A stretch of DNA of 64,000 nucleotides. Source: Hornefia porci (GTDB taxonomy: Bacteria > Bacillota > Clostridia > Peptostreptococcales > Anaerovoracaceae). Below are positions 27,815-37,009 of this stretch, one piece after another; positions within the stretch are counted from its first letter, which is position 1, and each line of letters starts with the position of its first letter. The position numbers and the translations under genes are program-made. Where the stretch lies: the NCBI RefSeq assembly GCF_001940235.1, contig NZ_MJIE01000001.1, forward strand, positions 1,426,001 to 1,490,000, given 5' to 3'. A model generated the notes under the pieces. It had not been told where the DNA came from and did not search any database. It saw nothing but the letters and a program-made list of their open reading frames with translations.

Positions 27815-28492
27815 ATGTATAAGCTACTTGTTGTGGACGACGAACCGAAAATCCGTGAGGTCATCCGGGAATACGCTGAATTCAACGGTTACGAGGTCAC
27901 CGAGGCGGCCGACGGAATGAGCGCGGTGGGTCTGGTCAAACTCAACGATTACGATCTGGTCATCCTCGACATCATGATGCCGAAGCTGGACGGATTCTCC
28001 GCATGCAAGGAGATAAAAAAGATCAAGGATGTCCCCGTCATCATGCTCTCCGCACGCGGCGAAGAGTATGACAAGCTTTTCGGCTTTGAGCTGGGCATCG
28101 ACGACTATGTGGTGAAACCCTTCAGCCCCAAGGAGCTGATGGCGCGCATCAACGTGGTGCTGGCCCGCAGAAACGCAGCGCCCCAGACCAGGAGCGACGT
28201 GCTGAAATTCGGCGGTCTGGAAATCAACATCGCAGCCCGTACCGTCTCCGTCGACGGGGAGCGTATCGAGCTCACGCCCAAGGAGTACGACCTCCTCTTC
28301 TACCTGATCGAAAACCGCAACATCGCCCTGTCCAGAGACAAGCTGCTTTCCGACATCTGGGGCTACGACTTTTTCGGCGATGACAGAACCATCGACACCC
28401 ACATCAAGAACCTGCGGAACGCTCTGGGTCCCTACCGTGACTATATCGTCACCCTGAGAGGCGTCGGCTACAAATTTGAATATGACGAATAA
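27815..28492 (+). CDS. OmpR-family response regulator
   Basis: This is a two-component DNA-binding regulator of 225 residues. The receiver domain has acidic residues D8-D9, the phosphoacceptor D52 in LVILDIMMPKLDG, and the conserved Lys in DDYVVKPFSPKEL. The C-terminal winged helix contains ELTPKEYDLLFYLIENR and DDRTIDTHIKNLRNALG with the final GVGYKFEYDE. AGGAGG lies seven bases before the ATG. Its stop overlaps the kinase start, so the two are translated together. The target genes are unknown. Confidence 0.95.
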   Translation: MYKLLVVDDEPKIREVIREYAEFNGYEVTEAADGMSAVGLVKLNDYDLVILDIMMPKLDGFSACKEIKKIKDVPVIMLSARGEEYDKLFGFELGIDDYVVKPFSPKELMARINVVLARRNAAPQTRSDVLKFGGLEINIAARTVSVDGERIELTPKEYDLLFYLIENRNIALSRDKLLSDIWGYDFFGDDRTIDTHIKNLRNALGPYRDYIVTLRGVGYKFEYDE

Positions 28493-29996
28493 TCTTTTCA
28501 GAAAAAAATTTGATTTTAAAAGCATTAAATTCCGGCTGTGGATCGCATTCATCGGGTTCGCGCTGATTTTAATCCTGCTGATCTGGTGTCTGCAGATCTT
28601 CTTCCTGAACACCTACTATGCTGGAATGAAGAAGGCGCAGACCACTGAGATCTTCAGCGATATCCAGGAGACCTTTGTCGCGAGCGAATACGACTCCGCA
28701 ACGCTGAAGAAAAAAATCGCCGCAGAGTCGGCCAGCAACGATCTGTCGATCTACGTCATCGATCTCAGCAGCGGCGAATTTCTGATTCAGCAGGATTCCG
28801 ACGAGCAGAGCGAGGAAACCCCCGGACTCTCTATGCGCTATTCCAAGGAGCTGGCAGAGCTCAACACACGGCTCTCCCACAGCCCGCTGGACAAGGCGAC
28901 GCTGGAGGCGAGCTCCTCTCACTCCTCAAAGCGCCAGATCATCGGGTACGCCAGCTACCTCAAGGATTCCAGCGGCGAAAACGCATACGCCATGTATATC
29001 TTCGCGCCTCTGGTGCCGGTAAGGTCCACCGTGCTGATCCTGCGCTCCCAGCTCGTCTACATCACGATTATCTCCATCATCCTGGCACTGGCACTGGCAC
29101 TCTATCTCTCCAACCGCATATCCCGCCCGATCAAGGCCATCACCAGCTCCGCGGCGAAGATGGGAAAGGGCGATTACAGCGTCAAATTCCGCGGCGGACA
29201 GTATTCCGAAATCAACGAGCTGGCAGAGACGCTGACCCGTGCGGAGGGCGAACTGGAAAAAACCGATATGTATCAAAAGGATCTTATCGCCAACGTTTCC
29301 CACGATCTGCGGACGCCGCTGACCATGATCAAATCCTATGCGGAGATGATCAGGGATCTGTCCGGGGACAATCCGCCCAAGCGGAACGCTCATCTCAGCG
29401 TCATCATTGAGGAGACCGACCGCCTGAACAATCTGGTCAACGATATGCTGAATCTGTCGCGGATGCAGTCGCGTAAGGTAGTCCTCGACATGAGTCACTT
29501 CGACCTGCAGGAGACAGCGGAATCTCTGGTGGCCTCCTACGATATTCTCCGGGAGAGCGACGGTTATCACATCCGGTTCAAATGTGAAGGCGGCCCCTTC
29601 CTGATCCACGGCGACGAGGCCAAGATCAAGCAGGTTATCAACAACCTGGTAAACAACGCCATCAAATACTGCGGCAAAGACAAGGTCGTGCTGATCAAAC
29701 TGCGCAGGAACGGAAAATACGCCCGCTTCTCCGTCACCGATCACGGACAGGGCATCGCTCCCGATGAGCTCCCTCACGTATGGGAACGCTACTACAAATC
29801 CAGCACCCACCACGTCCGTTCCACCGAGGGCAGCGGTCTGGGGCTCTCCATCGTCAAGGAGATTCTCGTCCTGCACAAAGCCCGGTTCGATGTGGAATCG
29901 ACACTGGGCAAAGGCAGTACCTTCTGGTTCGAACTGCCTCTGGACAAGTCCAGACAATCCGCCCCCGCAGGGCCGACATTAAACGACCGGCGATAA
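28482..29996 (+). CDS. Membrane sensor histidine kinase
   Basis: This is the partner kinase of the upstream regulator, about 504 residues. A membrane segment at about 18-40, an extracellular sensor of about 150 residues, a second membrane segment, and a HAMP linker (RISRPIKAITSSAAKMGKGD) precede the kinase core. The phosphoacceptor His is in NVSHDLRTPLTMIKSYAEMI near residue 274. ATP-binding boxes are NNLVNNAIKYC, DHGQGIAP and GSGLGLSIVKEI. I use the ATG at 28482; a TTG two codons earlier is possible. The stimulus is not evident. A terminator follows. Confidence 0.94.
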   Translation: MTNNLFRKKFDFKSIKFRLWIAFIGFALILILLIWCLQIFFLNTYYAGMKKAQTTEIFSDIQETFVASEYDSATLKKKIAAESASNDLSIYVIDLSSGEFLIQQDSDEQSEETPGLSMRYSKELAELNTRLSHSPLDKATLEASSSHSSKRQIIGYASYLKDSSGENAYAMYIFAPLVPVRSTVLILRSQLVYITIISIILALALALYLSNRISRPIKAITSSAAKMGKGDYSVKFRGGQYSEINELAETLTRAEGELEKTDMYQKDLIANVSHDLRTPLTMIKSYAEMIRDLSGDNPPKRNAHLSVIIEETDRLNNLVNDMLNLSRMQSRKVVLDMSHFDLQETAESLVASYDILRESDGYHIRFKCEGGPFLIHGDEAKIKQVINNLVNNAIKYCGKDKVVLIKLRRNGKYARFSVTDHGQGIAPDELPHVWERYYKSSTHHVRSTEGSGLGLSIVKEILVLHKARFDVESTLGKGSTFWFELPLDKSRQSAPAGPTLNDRR

Positions 29997-30019
29997 CCGC
30001 CGGCCGGTCCGACGCAGTT

Positions 30020-30070
30020 ACCGGGATATACCTGAATCCATTTCGCAATCAGGTGTATCCCGGTTTTTTT
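30020..30070 (+). terminator. Terminator of the kinase operon
   Basis: The stem ACCGGGATATACCTGA / TCAGGTGTATCCCGGT is nearly perfect with a loop of about 11 bases, followed directly by a T-run. The T-run abuts the radA stop codon of the opposing gene. Confidence 0.9.
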
Positions 30071-31452
30071 CATTCTCCGAACGCCCGAACCGCTTCCGAC
30101 AGCGATCGGACGCCGGAGATCCGGCAGCGTCCGGCTTCTCCTCGCTTCATCCGTCCGGCGTTCCGGGCAGGCATAATAATCTGTTCGTAGCCCAGCCGGT
30201 CAGCCTCCAGCGCGATTTTCTCCGCAGCGGATACGGAACGCAGATCACCGGTCAGCCCCACCTCTCCGATGGCGACAGTCCTCCTGCGGCAGGTCACGCC
30301 CCTCAGCGAAGAGTACACCGCCAGAGCCACGCCCAGATCCACCGATGTGCTGTCCGGCCGCAGTCCGCCCACCACGTTGACATAGACATCCTGATCAATC
30401 ATCCGAAGTCCCAGCTTTTTTTCCAGAACGGCCAGAATCATCGAAAGCCGCTGATGGTCGATCCCCACTGCAGTACGACGCGCAAAACCGATATTCGCCG
30501 GCGTGGTCAAGGCCTGGATTTCCAGAAACACCGGACGGCTTCCCTCATAAACCGCCGTGACGACAGAACCCTCCGTCTTTTCCTCTGTACTTTCCAGGAA
30601 ACTGCCGGACAGATTCTGTATCTCTCTCAGGCCGCCGCTTTCCATCTGAAAAGCCCCGATTTCGCTGGTCGTGCCGAACCGGTTTTTGTACGCCCGCAGG
30701 ATACGGATCTCGTGATCCCTCTCTCCGGAGAAATTCAGAACGCAGTCCACCAGATGCTCCACAATCTTGGGGCCTGCCAGTTCTCCGCTCTTGGTGACGT
30801 GCGCGACGATGAAAACAGGAATGCTGTCGCTCTTTCCGATCTTCATCAGAAGGTTCCCGCAGGCCCGGACCTGAGAAACGCTTCCGGGTACGGAATCCAG
30901 CTCCTGTGTGTACATAGTCTGGATGGAATCGATAATCAGAAATCCCGGCCGGATGTTCTCGCAGGCAGCGATGATATTTTCCATATTCGTTTCCGCCAGC
31001 ACCAGCAGAGAGTCGCTCATCTCCGGGCAGACGCGGTCCGCCCGCATTTTAATCTGCTCCTCAGACTCCTCGCCGGATACATACAGCACCGGCGCCCCTT
31101 TTTCCGCGATATTGGCGGCCGCCTGAATAATCAGGGTCGACTTGCCGATTCCGGGTTCACCGCTGATCAGCGTCAGCGAGCCCTTCACCAGACCGCCGCC
31201 GAGGACTCGGTTCAGCTCGCCGATTCCCGTGTCGATACGCTGATAATCCGCCGAACCCACCTTTGTCAGAGGCGAAGGCGAAGCTGCTCCCGCGCCTGCA
31301 CTTCCTCTGCGCCGGGAATCTCTCTCCGGAAGCTCCTGAATTTTCTCCTCCACCATGGAATCCCATGCGCCGCAGATACACCGCCCCATCCATTTGGGGC
31401 TTTCATAACCGCATTCCTGGCAGACGAATACCGTTTTCGCTTTTTTCGCCAT
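30070..31452 (-). CDS. radA: DNA repair protein RadA
   Basis: RadA (Sms) is a RecA-like ATPase that processes recombination intermediates. It has 460 residues, the usual length. An N-terminal zinc finger shows CQECG and RCICGAW, Walker A is GEPGIGKST, and the RadA-specific YKNRFGTTSEIG motif is present. The C-terminal Lon-like domain contains VGGLRPDSTSVDLGVALAVYSS. Its 3' end faces the kinase terminator. GGGAG is only weakly placed before the ATG. The disA gene, often next to radA in Bacillota, is not here. Confidence 0.96.
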   Translation of the reverse strand: MAKKAKTVFVCQECGYESPKWMGRCICGAWDSMVEEKIQELPERDSRRRGSAGAGAASPSPLTKVGSADYQRIDTGIGELNRVLGGGLVKGSLTLISGEPGIGKSTLIIQAAANIAEKGAPVLYVSGEESEEQIKMRADRVCPEMSDSLLVLAETNMENIIAACENIRPGFLIIDSIQTMYTQELDSVPGSVSQVRACGNLLMKIGKSDSIPVFIVAHVTKSGELAGPKIVEHLVDCVLNFSGERDHEIRILRAYKNRFGTTSEIGAFQMESGGLREIQNLSGSFLESTEEKTEGSVVTAVYEGSRPVFLEIQALTTPANIGFARRTAVGIDHQRLSMILAVLEKKLGLRMIDQDVYVNVVGGLRPDSTSVDLGVALAVYSSLRGVTCRRRTVAIGEVGLTGDLRSVSAAEKIALEADRLGYEQIIMPARNAGRMKRGEAGRCRISGVRSLSEAVRAFGE

Positions 31453-31497
31453 GTTGTCACTCTTCTCCCTTTAGAGCGCGCCCTCAGCGCGCGAACC

Positions 31498-31526
31498 AAA
31501 AGACAAGCATCGTGAAATGCTTGTCT
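31498..31526 (-). terminator. Terminator after EF-G-like gene
   Basis: On the minus strand the perfect stem AGACAAGCAT / ATGCTTGTCT with a short loop is followed by a brief TTTT. It lies 30 bases past the EF-G-like stop and before radA. Confidence 0.65.
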
Positions 31527-31555
31527 CTGATGGTTTCCTTTGTGATATCGGTCTA

Positions 31556-33517
31556 TTATTTCTCATTCTCGGCCTGATGCTCCGCGATAATCTTCTCTGC
31601 GAGAGCCTTCGGCACCTCCTGATAACGGTCGAACTTCATCTCGAAGGTTCCTCTGCCCTGCGTCATGGAGCGCAGTCCCAGCGCATAGTCGAAAAGCTCG
31701 GACTGAGGCGCCTCTGCCAGCAGCTTCTGTTCGCCGTTGCTCTGCGGTTCCATTCCCAGAATCTTTCCGCGGCGTTTGTTCATGTCGCCCATGACATCGC
31801 CCATGTAGTCGTCCGGAACATAGATATCCAGATGCATGATCGGCTCCAGCAGGCACGGATTTGCTTCAACGATGCCCTTCTTGAAGGCCAGCGCCGCCGC
31901 CAGCTTGAAGGAGACCTCGTTGGAATCCACTTCATGGTACGAGCCGTCGTACAGCACCGCCTTGATGTTCACGCATTTGCAGCCGGCGAGCGGACCCTTC
32001 TCCATGCATTCCTGCAGTCCCTTTTCGACGGCGGGAACGTAATTCTTCGGCACCGAACCGCCGAACAACTCCTCTGAAAACTCCAGGCCGGGCTCCTGCG
32101 ACGGAGAGAACCGGATATGGACATCGCCGTACTGACCGGCTCCGCCGGACTGTTTTTTGTGCTTGCCCTGCACGTCGGAACTGCCCTTGATGGTCTCTCT
32201 GTATGCGATCTTCTGCGGAACGGTCCGGACGGAAACGCCGAAACGATCCTTCAGCTTGGCCATGATGATGTTCAGCTGCATGTCGCCCTGCCCGCCCAGC
32301 AGCGTCTGATGAGTCTCAGGGTTTCTTTCCACCACGAAGGAGGGGTCTTCCTCACGCAGTCTGGCGAGACCGGTGCCCATCTTCTCCTCGTCGTTCTTGT
32401 CCTCCGCCTCGATGGCGATGAAATATGTCGGCGACGGATAATCCAGCGGCAGGTAGCGGATGATGTCGCTCTTGTCACAAAGGGTATCGCCCGATTTAGT
32501 GTACTGCAGCTTGGCGACGGCGCAGATGTCGCCCGCCTCCGCATAATTCAGCTCCGTCTGCTCTTTTCCTCTCAGGAAGAACAGCTTGCCCAGCTTCTCG
32601 GATTTCCCCGCTCTCTCGTTATATACCTCGGTGCCGGATTCCATCTTGCCCGTCACGACCTTCATAATTGAGATCTTGCCGACGAACGGGTCGACGATTG
32701 TCTTGAATACAAAGGCCGACATGGGCGCGTCGGTGACGCACATTCTTTCCACCGGCTCGTTGTTGTCGTTAAAGCCTTTATACGCACCGTGCTGAAGCGG
32801 CGTGGGAACGTAGGTCAGCAGCAGATCCAGAAGACCTTCAACGCCCTGTCCCAGCTCAAAGGCAGAGGAGCAGACCGGAACGATCACGCCTTCGGAAATG
32901 CCCTTGACCATACCGTTCTTGATTTCCTCATCTGTAAAGTCCTCGCCTTCAAAATATTTCTCCATCAGCTCCTCGTCCGCCGAGGCGATGGCCTCCTTCA
33001 GATCTTCATCGATTTCCGCGGACAAAGGCCAGCTCAGCGGAATCAGCGCGTCCCCGAACTTTTCCTTCAGCTCGCCGAAGGTCTTGTAGAAATCGAATTC
33101 GTCTTTGTCTCTCTTATTGATGACGATGAATCTCGGCGTGCTGTAACGCTCGCAGGCCTTCCAGGCCGCTTCCGTACCCACCTGGATTCCGGAGCCCGCG
33201 TCCACCATGATTACGGCGGCTTCCGCAGCTCGCAGCGCCGCGTTGACCTCGCCGATGAAGTCGAAATATCCCGGCGTATCTATGAAATTAATCTTGCTGC
33301 CCTTCCACTCGATCGGAACGACCGAGGTGTTGATGGAAAAGCCCTTTTCGACTTCCATCTTGTCATAGTCGGATACAGTGTTCCCGTCCTCGACCTTGCC
33401 GAGCTTCTTGATGACTCCCGTCTCATAAAGCGCAGCTTCAAGGAAAGTGGTTTTCCCGCATCCGCCGTGACCCAGCAGGGCGACGTTTCTAATGGTTTCG
33501 CTCGTATAGCCTTTCAT
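31556..33517 (-). CDS. EF-G-like translational GTPase (EF-G paralogue)
   Basis: The product is a 653-residue GTPase related to EF-G. GTP-binding motifs are GHGGCGKTT (near residue 15), the switch-associated EKGFSINTS, DTPGYFDFIGEV and NKRDKDEF. The domain IV/V region includes VPAVEKGLQECMEKGPLAGC, HLDIYVPDDYMGDVMGDMNKRRG and RSMTQGRGTFEMKFDRYQEVP. Its length is shorter than canonical EF-G (about 690), and it is not in an rpsL-rpsG-fusA setting, so I call it the common second EF-G of clostridia. Its exact cellular task is not known from sequence. AGGAGG precedes the ATG; it has its own promoter and terminator. Confidence 0.9.
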   Translation of the reverse strand: MKGYTSETIRNVALLGHGGCGKTTFLEAALYETGVIKKLGKVEDGNTVSDYDKMEVEKGFSINTSVVPIEWKGSKINFIDTPGYFDFIGEVNAALRAAEAAVIMVDAGSGIQVGTEAAWKACERYSTPRFIVINKRDKDEFDFYKTFGELKEKFGDALIPLSWPLSAEIDEDLKEAIASADEELMEKYFEGEDFTDEEIKNGMVKGISEGVIVPVCSSAFELGQGVEGLLDLLLTYVPTPLQHGAYKGFNDNNEPVERMCVTDAPMSAFVFKTIVDPFVGKISIMKVVTGKMESGTEVYNERAGKSEKLGKLFFLRGKEQTELNYAEAGDICAVAKLQYTKSGDTLCDKSDIIRYLPLDYPSPTYFIAIEAEDKNDEEKMGTGLARLREEDPSFVVERNPETHQTLLGGQGDMQLNIIMAKLKDRFGVSVRTVPQKIAYRETIKGSSDVQGKHKKQSGGAGQYGDVHIRFSPSQEPGLEFSEELFGGSVPKNYVPAVEKGLQECMEKGPLAGCKCVNIKAVLYDGSYHEVDSNEVSFKLAAALAFKKGIVEANPCLLEPIMHLDIYVPDDYMGDVMGDMNKRRGKILGMEPQSNGEQKLLAEAPQSELFDYALGLRSMTQGRGTFEMKFDRYQEVPKALAEKIIAEHQAENEK

Positions 33518-33576
33518 ATAAGACCTCCTCGTACATATTATTCGGCGGAGCTCCCGCCGTTTCAGTCAACAAAAAT

Positions 33577-33605
33577 ATTCTAACATAAATGTGTCCTCTG
33601 TACAA
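33577..33605 (-). promoter_or_regulatory. Promoter of EF-G-like gene
   Basis: On the minus strand TTGTAC is followed after 17 bases by TAGAAT, about 60 bases before the ATG. Confidence 0.6.
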
Positions 33606-33737
33606 TGGCTTTTTGAATAGTCAGATATTCCAGGGTATACGCCTGCCGCAATTTGCCATATATACCCCAGAAACGGCAGTCTCAGGCTGCCTGATGTCGT
33701 CTCTGCAGCAGTATGACTGAATTCAGCGTAAACTTAA

Positions 33738-33790
33738 AGAGGCTCTGCATCGGACGATTATTCATCGTTCGTGCAGCAGCCTCTTTTTTT
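33738..33790. terminator. Terminator after asnS
   Basis: AGAGGCT...AGCCTCT arms (33738-33744 and 33778-33784) enclose a longer interrupted stem (GCATCGGACGA / CGTTCGTGC). The long T-run is on the plus strand; the minus strand, the asnS direction, has only TTTAAG. It sits in the 318-base gap between asnS and the EF-G-like gene. Apart from this and the EF-G promoter I see nothing in that gap. Confidence 0.6.
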
Positions 33791-33836
33791 CGCAATACTG
33801 TGCCGGCCTTGCCGGTTCTGCCGGCTCTGCCGACGT

Positions 33837-35237
33837 CTAGAATTCTGCAGTCTTGGGCGTTCTCGGGAACGGGAGCACGTCGCGGATGTTGCTCATTCCC
33901 GTGATGTACATGATAATCCGCTCGAAGCCCAGGCCGTAGCCGGCGTGCTTAACGCCGCCGTATTTTCTCAGCTCCAGATACCACCAGTAATCCTTCTCGC
34001 TGAGTCCCAGCTCTTTCATCCTCGCCTGCAGCACATCCAGCCGCTCCTCACGCTGAGAGCCGCCGATAATCTCGCCAACGCCCGGCACAAGCATATCGCA
34101 TGCGGCGACCGTCTTTCCGTCGTCGTTCAGGCGCATGTAGAACGCCTTGATGTCCTTCGGATAATCTGTAACGAAGATCGGTTTCTTGAAAACGGTCTCC
34201 GTCAGGTAGCGTTCATGCTCCGTCTGCAGATCGATGCCCCACTCCACCGGGTACTGGAATTTCTCACCGCAGTTCTGAAGAATTTCCACTGCCCTGGTGT
34301 AAGTGACCCGCTCAAACTCTGAGCCGGCCACGTGCTGAAGCCGGTCCAGCAGACCTTTGTCGATAAAGCGGTTGAAGAATTCCATCTCATCCGGAGCATG
34401 CTCCAGCACGTAATTGATGATATATTTCACCATATCCTCCGCCAGCGCCATATCGTCCGCAAGATCCGCGAAGGCAATCTCCGGCTCGATCATCCAGAAC
34501 TCGGAGGCGTGGCGGGCCGTGTTGGAATTTTCAGCGCGGAAGGTCGGACCGAAGGTATAGACGTTGCGGAACGCCAGAGCGAAGATCTCCGCCTCCAGCT
34601 GACCGCTGACCGTCAGATTGCACTCCTTGCCGAAAAAGTCTTTTGAATAGTCGATGCTCCCGTCCTCTGTCCGGGGCAGGTCGTTCAGATCCAGCGTGGT
34701 GAGCTGGAACATCTCGCCGGCGCCCTCCGCATCGCTTCCGGTGATAATCGGCGTGTGGACGTATACAAACCCTCTCTCCTGGAAGAACTGATGAATCGCG
34801 TAGGCGACCAGGGAACGCACGCGAAAGACTGCCTGAAAGGTATTGGCTCTCGGCCTCAGATGAGCGATCTCCCGGAGAAATTCCATGGAATGTCTTTTGT
34901 TCTGCAAAGGATAATCCGCAGCGGAATCCGCCTCAATCGTAACCTCCTCCGCATGAATCTCGAAGGGCTGCTTGGCCTGCGGCGTCAGCAGGAGACGTCC
35001 CTTCACCAGAATCCCGGCGGAGAGAGGCGCCCTGGCGATCTCTTCGAAATTGCCGAGCTCCTCCGCCTCATAGACGATCTGAACCGGGCTGAAGCAGGTT
35101 CCGTCATTAAGGGCGATGAACCCGAACCGGTTGGAGCTGCGGTTCTGGCGCACCCAGCCTCTCACCGTGATCTCCCGGTCCGCATACTGTTCAGCATGCT
35201 GCTGAAGCTCTTTCAACTCAATATCTCTGATTTCCAT
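33837..35237 (-). CDS. asnS: Asparaginyl-tRNA synthetase
   Basis: This class IIb synthetase charges tRNA-Asn directly. It has 466 residues, as usual. The OB-fold anticodon domain is at 1-120 ([22 protein letters not shown]), and the catalytic core includes [47 protein letters not shown] and [22 protein letters not shown]. The Asn-specific rather than Asp-specific identity rests on length and on [16 protein letters not shown] lies upstream of the ATG. It is last in the LCP-glnS-asnS operon. Confidence 0.96.
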   Translation of the reverse strand: MEIRDIELKELQQHAEQYADREITVRGWVRQNRSSNRFGFIALNDGTCFSPVQIVYEAEELGNFEEIARAPLSAGILVKGRLLLTPQAKQPFEIHAEEVTIEADSAADYPLQNKRHSMEFLREIAHLRPRANTFQAVFRVRSLVAYAIHQFFQERGFVYVHTPIITGSDAEGAGEMFQLTTLDLNDLPRTEDGSIDYSKDFFGKECNLTVSGQLEAEIFALAFRNVYTFGPTFRAENSNTARHASEFWMIEPEIAFADLADDMALAEDMVKYIINYVLEHAPDEMEFFNRFIDKGLLDRLQHVAGSEFERVTYTRAVEILQNCGEKFQYPVEWGIDLQTEHERYLTETVFKKPIFVTDYPKDIKAFYMRLNDDGKTVAACDMLVPGVGEIIGGSQREERLDVLQARMKELGLSEKDYWWYLELRKYGGVKHAGYGLGFERIIMYITGMSNIRDVLPFPRTPKTAEF

Positions 35238-35313
35238 TTCCGGATCTTCCTCCTCACGTTGTCAAATACAAATTGTGTGTTTCAGTAGTTTCCTGTCCCT
35301 TACCTGTTTTTCT

Positions 35314-36978
35314 TCATCTGTTTTTCTTCGGCTTGAAGGAGCTCTTCAGGTCAACGATCCGATTGAAGACCTTCTCCCTGTCGTTCGTCAGCTTCTCATC
35401 CGCGATGTAGTATCCGTGGCGGAAGAACTGGAACCGCTCGCCGGGCTTTGCCTCTGCAAGGGACGGTTCCGCATAGCATATCTTCTCTTCCACCGAGTCG
35501 GGGTTCAGGACCTGTTCGCCCTGTTCATTTTCAATATACAGGTAATTGTAGTTCCGGACCCGGACGGGCACTGCCGTGGCGGCGTCTACAAAGTGAATCG
35601 TCCCCTTTACTTTCCGCCCCTCGAATCCGTTTCCCGAGCGGGTCTGCGGATCGTATGTGCAGTGCAGCTCCTTTACGGTCCCGTCGGGATTTTTAATGAC
35701 GTCCTCACATTTGATGAAATAGGCGCCCTTCACCCGGACTTCGTTTCCGGGGAACAGGCGGAAATATTTCTTCACCGGAACCTCCATAAAATCCGCTCCG
35801 TCGATGTATATCTCCCGGGAGAACGGAATCTCACGGTTTCCCATCTCAGGCACGTTCCTGTTGTTCTCCACCTCGACCATTTCCGTTCTGTCCTCCGGAT
35901 AGTTGGTGATGACCACCTTAATGGGGTCCTCAACTACATTCCGGTTCTCGACTTTGTCCTTCAGGTCATCTCTGACAAAGTGCTCCAACATGGCGATATC
36001 AATCGTGCTGTTGCTCTTGGCCACGCCGATCTCATCGCAGAAGGTCCGGATGGCCTGCGGCGTATAGCCCCTCCGCCTGAGACCCGCGATCGTCGGCATC
36101 CGGGGGTCATCCCAGCCCTCCACAGTGCCGTCGTCCACAAGAGCCTTCAGCAGGCGCTTGCTCATCACTGTATTGGTCAGATTCAGTCTGGCGAATTCAA
36201 TCTGCTTCGGCGGATGCGGCCAGAACCCGACGTTCTTCAGAACCCAGTCGTAGAGCGGCCTGTGATCCTCAAATTCCAGGGTGCAGATGGAATGGGTGAT
36301 TCCTTCGATGGCGTCCTCGATGGGGTGCGCGAAATCGTACATGGGATAAATGCACCATTTGTCCCCGGTGTTATGATGAGACGTATGGGCGATTCTGTAA
36401 ATGACGGGATCCCTCATATTGATATTAGGAGACGCCATATCGATTTTCGCCCGCAGAACCCGTTCGCCGTCGGCAAATTCTCCGGCGCGCATACGCTCAA
36501 ACAGATCCGCCGCCTCTTCTGCGCTCTGGCTCCTGCAGGGGCTCTCCTTTCCGGGCTCCTTCAGCGTTCCCCGATATTCCCGGATCTGGTCGGGACTCAG
36601 GTCGTCCACATAAGCCAGGCCCTTGCGAATCAGTTCCATCGCCGCCTCATACATGGTGTCGAAATAATCCGAGGCCCACAGGCGTTTGTCCCATGTGAAC
36701 CCGAGCCACTTAACGTCTTCCTCGATGGAATCCACGTACTCCATGTCCTCCTTCACCGGATTAGTATCGTCGTACCGGAGATTTGTCCTGCCTCCGTATT
36801 TCTGTGCGGTGGTAAAGTTCAGGCAGATGGATTTGGCGTGGCCGATATGAAGGTAGCCGTTGGGTTCCGGCGGAAAACGGGTATACACCTCTCCGCCGTA
36901 GGTGCCCTCCTCGATATCCTTTTCAATAATCTGATGGATAAAATTCAAAGACCTGTTTTCATTTGTTTTCTCGCTCAT
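35314..36978 (-). CDS. glnS: Glutaminyl-tRNA synthetase
   Basis: This class I synthetase charges tRNA-Gln. It has 554 residues, the same length I recall for the Escherichia coli enzyme. The HIGH motif is [15 protein letters not shown] (44-47), the KMSKS loop reads NTVMSKRLL near residue 270, and the GlnRS-type two-barrel anticodon domain follows. DNPVAQF-type archaeal GluRS features are absent. GlnRS is uncommon in Bacillota, which mostly use GatCAB amidation, so acquisition by transfer is likely. It sits 31 bases downstream of an LCP gene and 76 upstream of asnS. Confidence 0.95.
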   Translation of the reverse strand: MSEKTNENRSLNFIHQIIEKDIEEGTYGGEVYTRFPPEPNGYLHIGHAKSICLNFTTAQKYGGRTNLRYDDTNPVKEDMEYVDSIEEDVKWLGFTWDKRLWASDYFDTMYEAAMELIRKGLAYVDDLSPDQIREYRGTLKEPGKESPCRSQSAEEAADLFERMRAGEFADGERVLRAKIDMASPNINMRDPVIYRIAHTSHHNTGDKWCIYPMYDFAHPIEDAIEGITHSICTLEFEDHRPLYDWVLKNVGFWPHPPKQIEFARLNLTNTVMSKRLLKALVDDGTVEGWDDPRMPTIAGLRRRGYTPQAIRTFCDEIGVAKSNSTIDIAMLEHFVRDDLKDKVENRNVVEDPIKVVITNYPEDRTEMVEVENNRNVPEMGNREIPFSREIYIDGADFMEVPVKKYFRLFPGNEVRVKGAYFIKCEDVIKNPDGTVKELHCTYDPQTRSGNGFEGRKVKGTIHFVDAATAVPVRVRNYNYLYIENEQGEQVLNPDSVEEKICYAEPSLAEAKPGERFQFFRHGYYIADEKLTNDREKVFNRIVDLKSSFKPKKNR

Positions 36979-37009
36979 TTTCTTCTCCGTTCAGTTAGTT
37001 GTCTGCAGG

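Noticed and set aside
31556..33517. Canonical EF-G (fusA) or a tetracycline resistance protein
   Set aside because: The protein is shorter than canonical EF-G, is outside the str operon, and its C-terminal part follows the EF-G-like paralogue type and not Tet(M) family sequences as I recall them.
35238..35313. Possible T-box leader before asnS
   Set aside because: The 76-base gap is too short for a T-box and the conserved AGGGTGG-type T-box sequence is absent.
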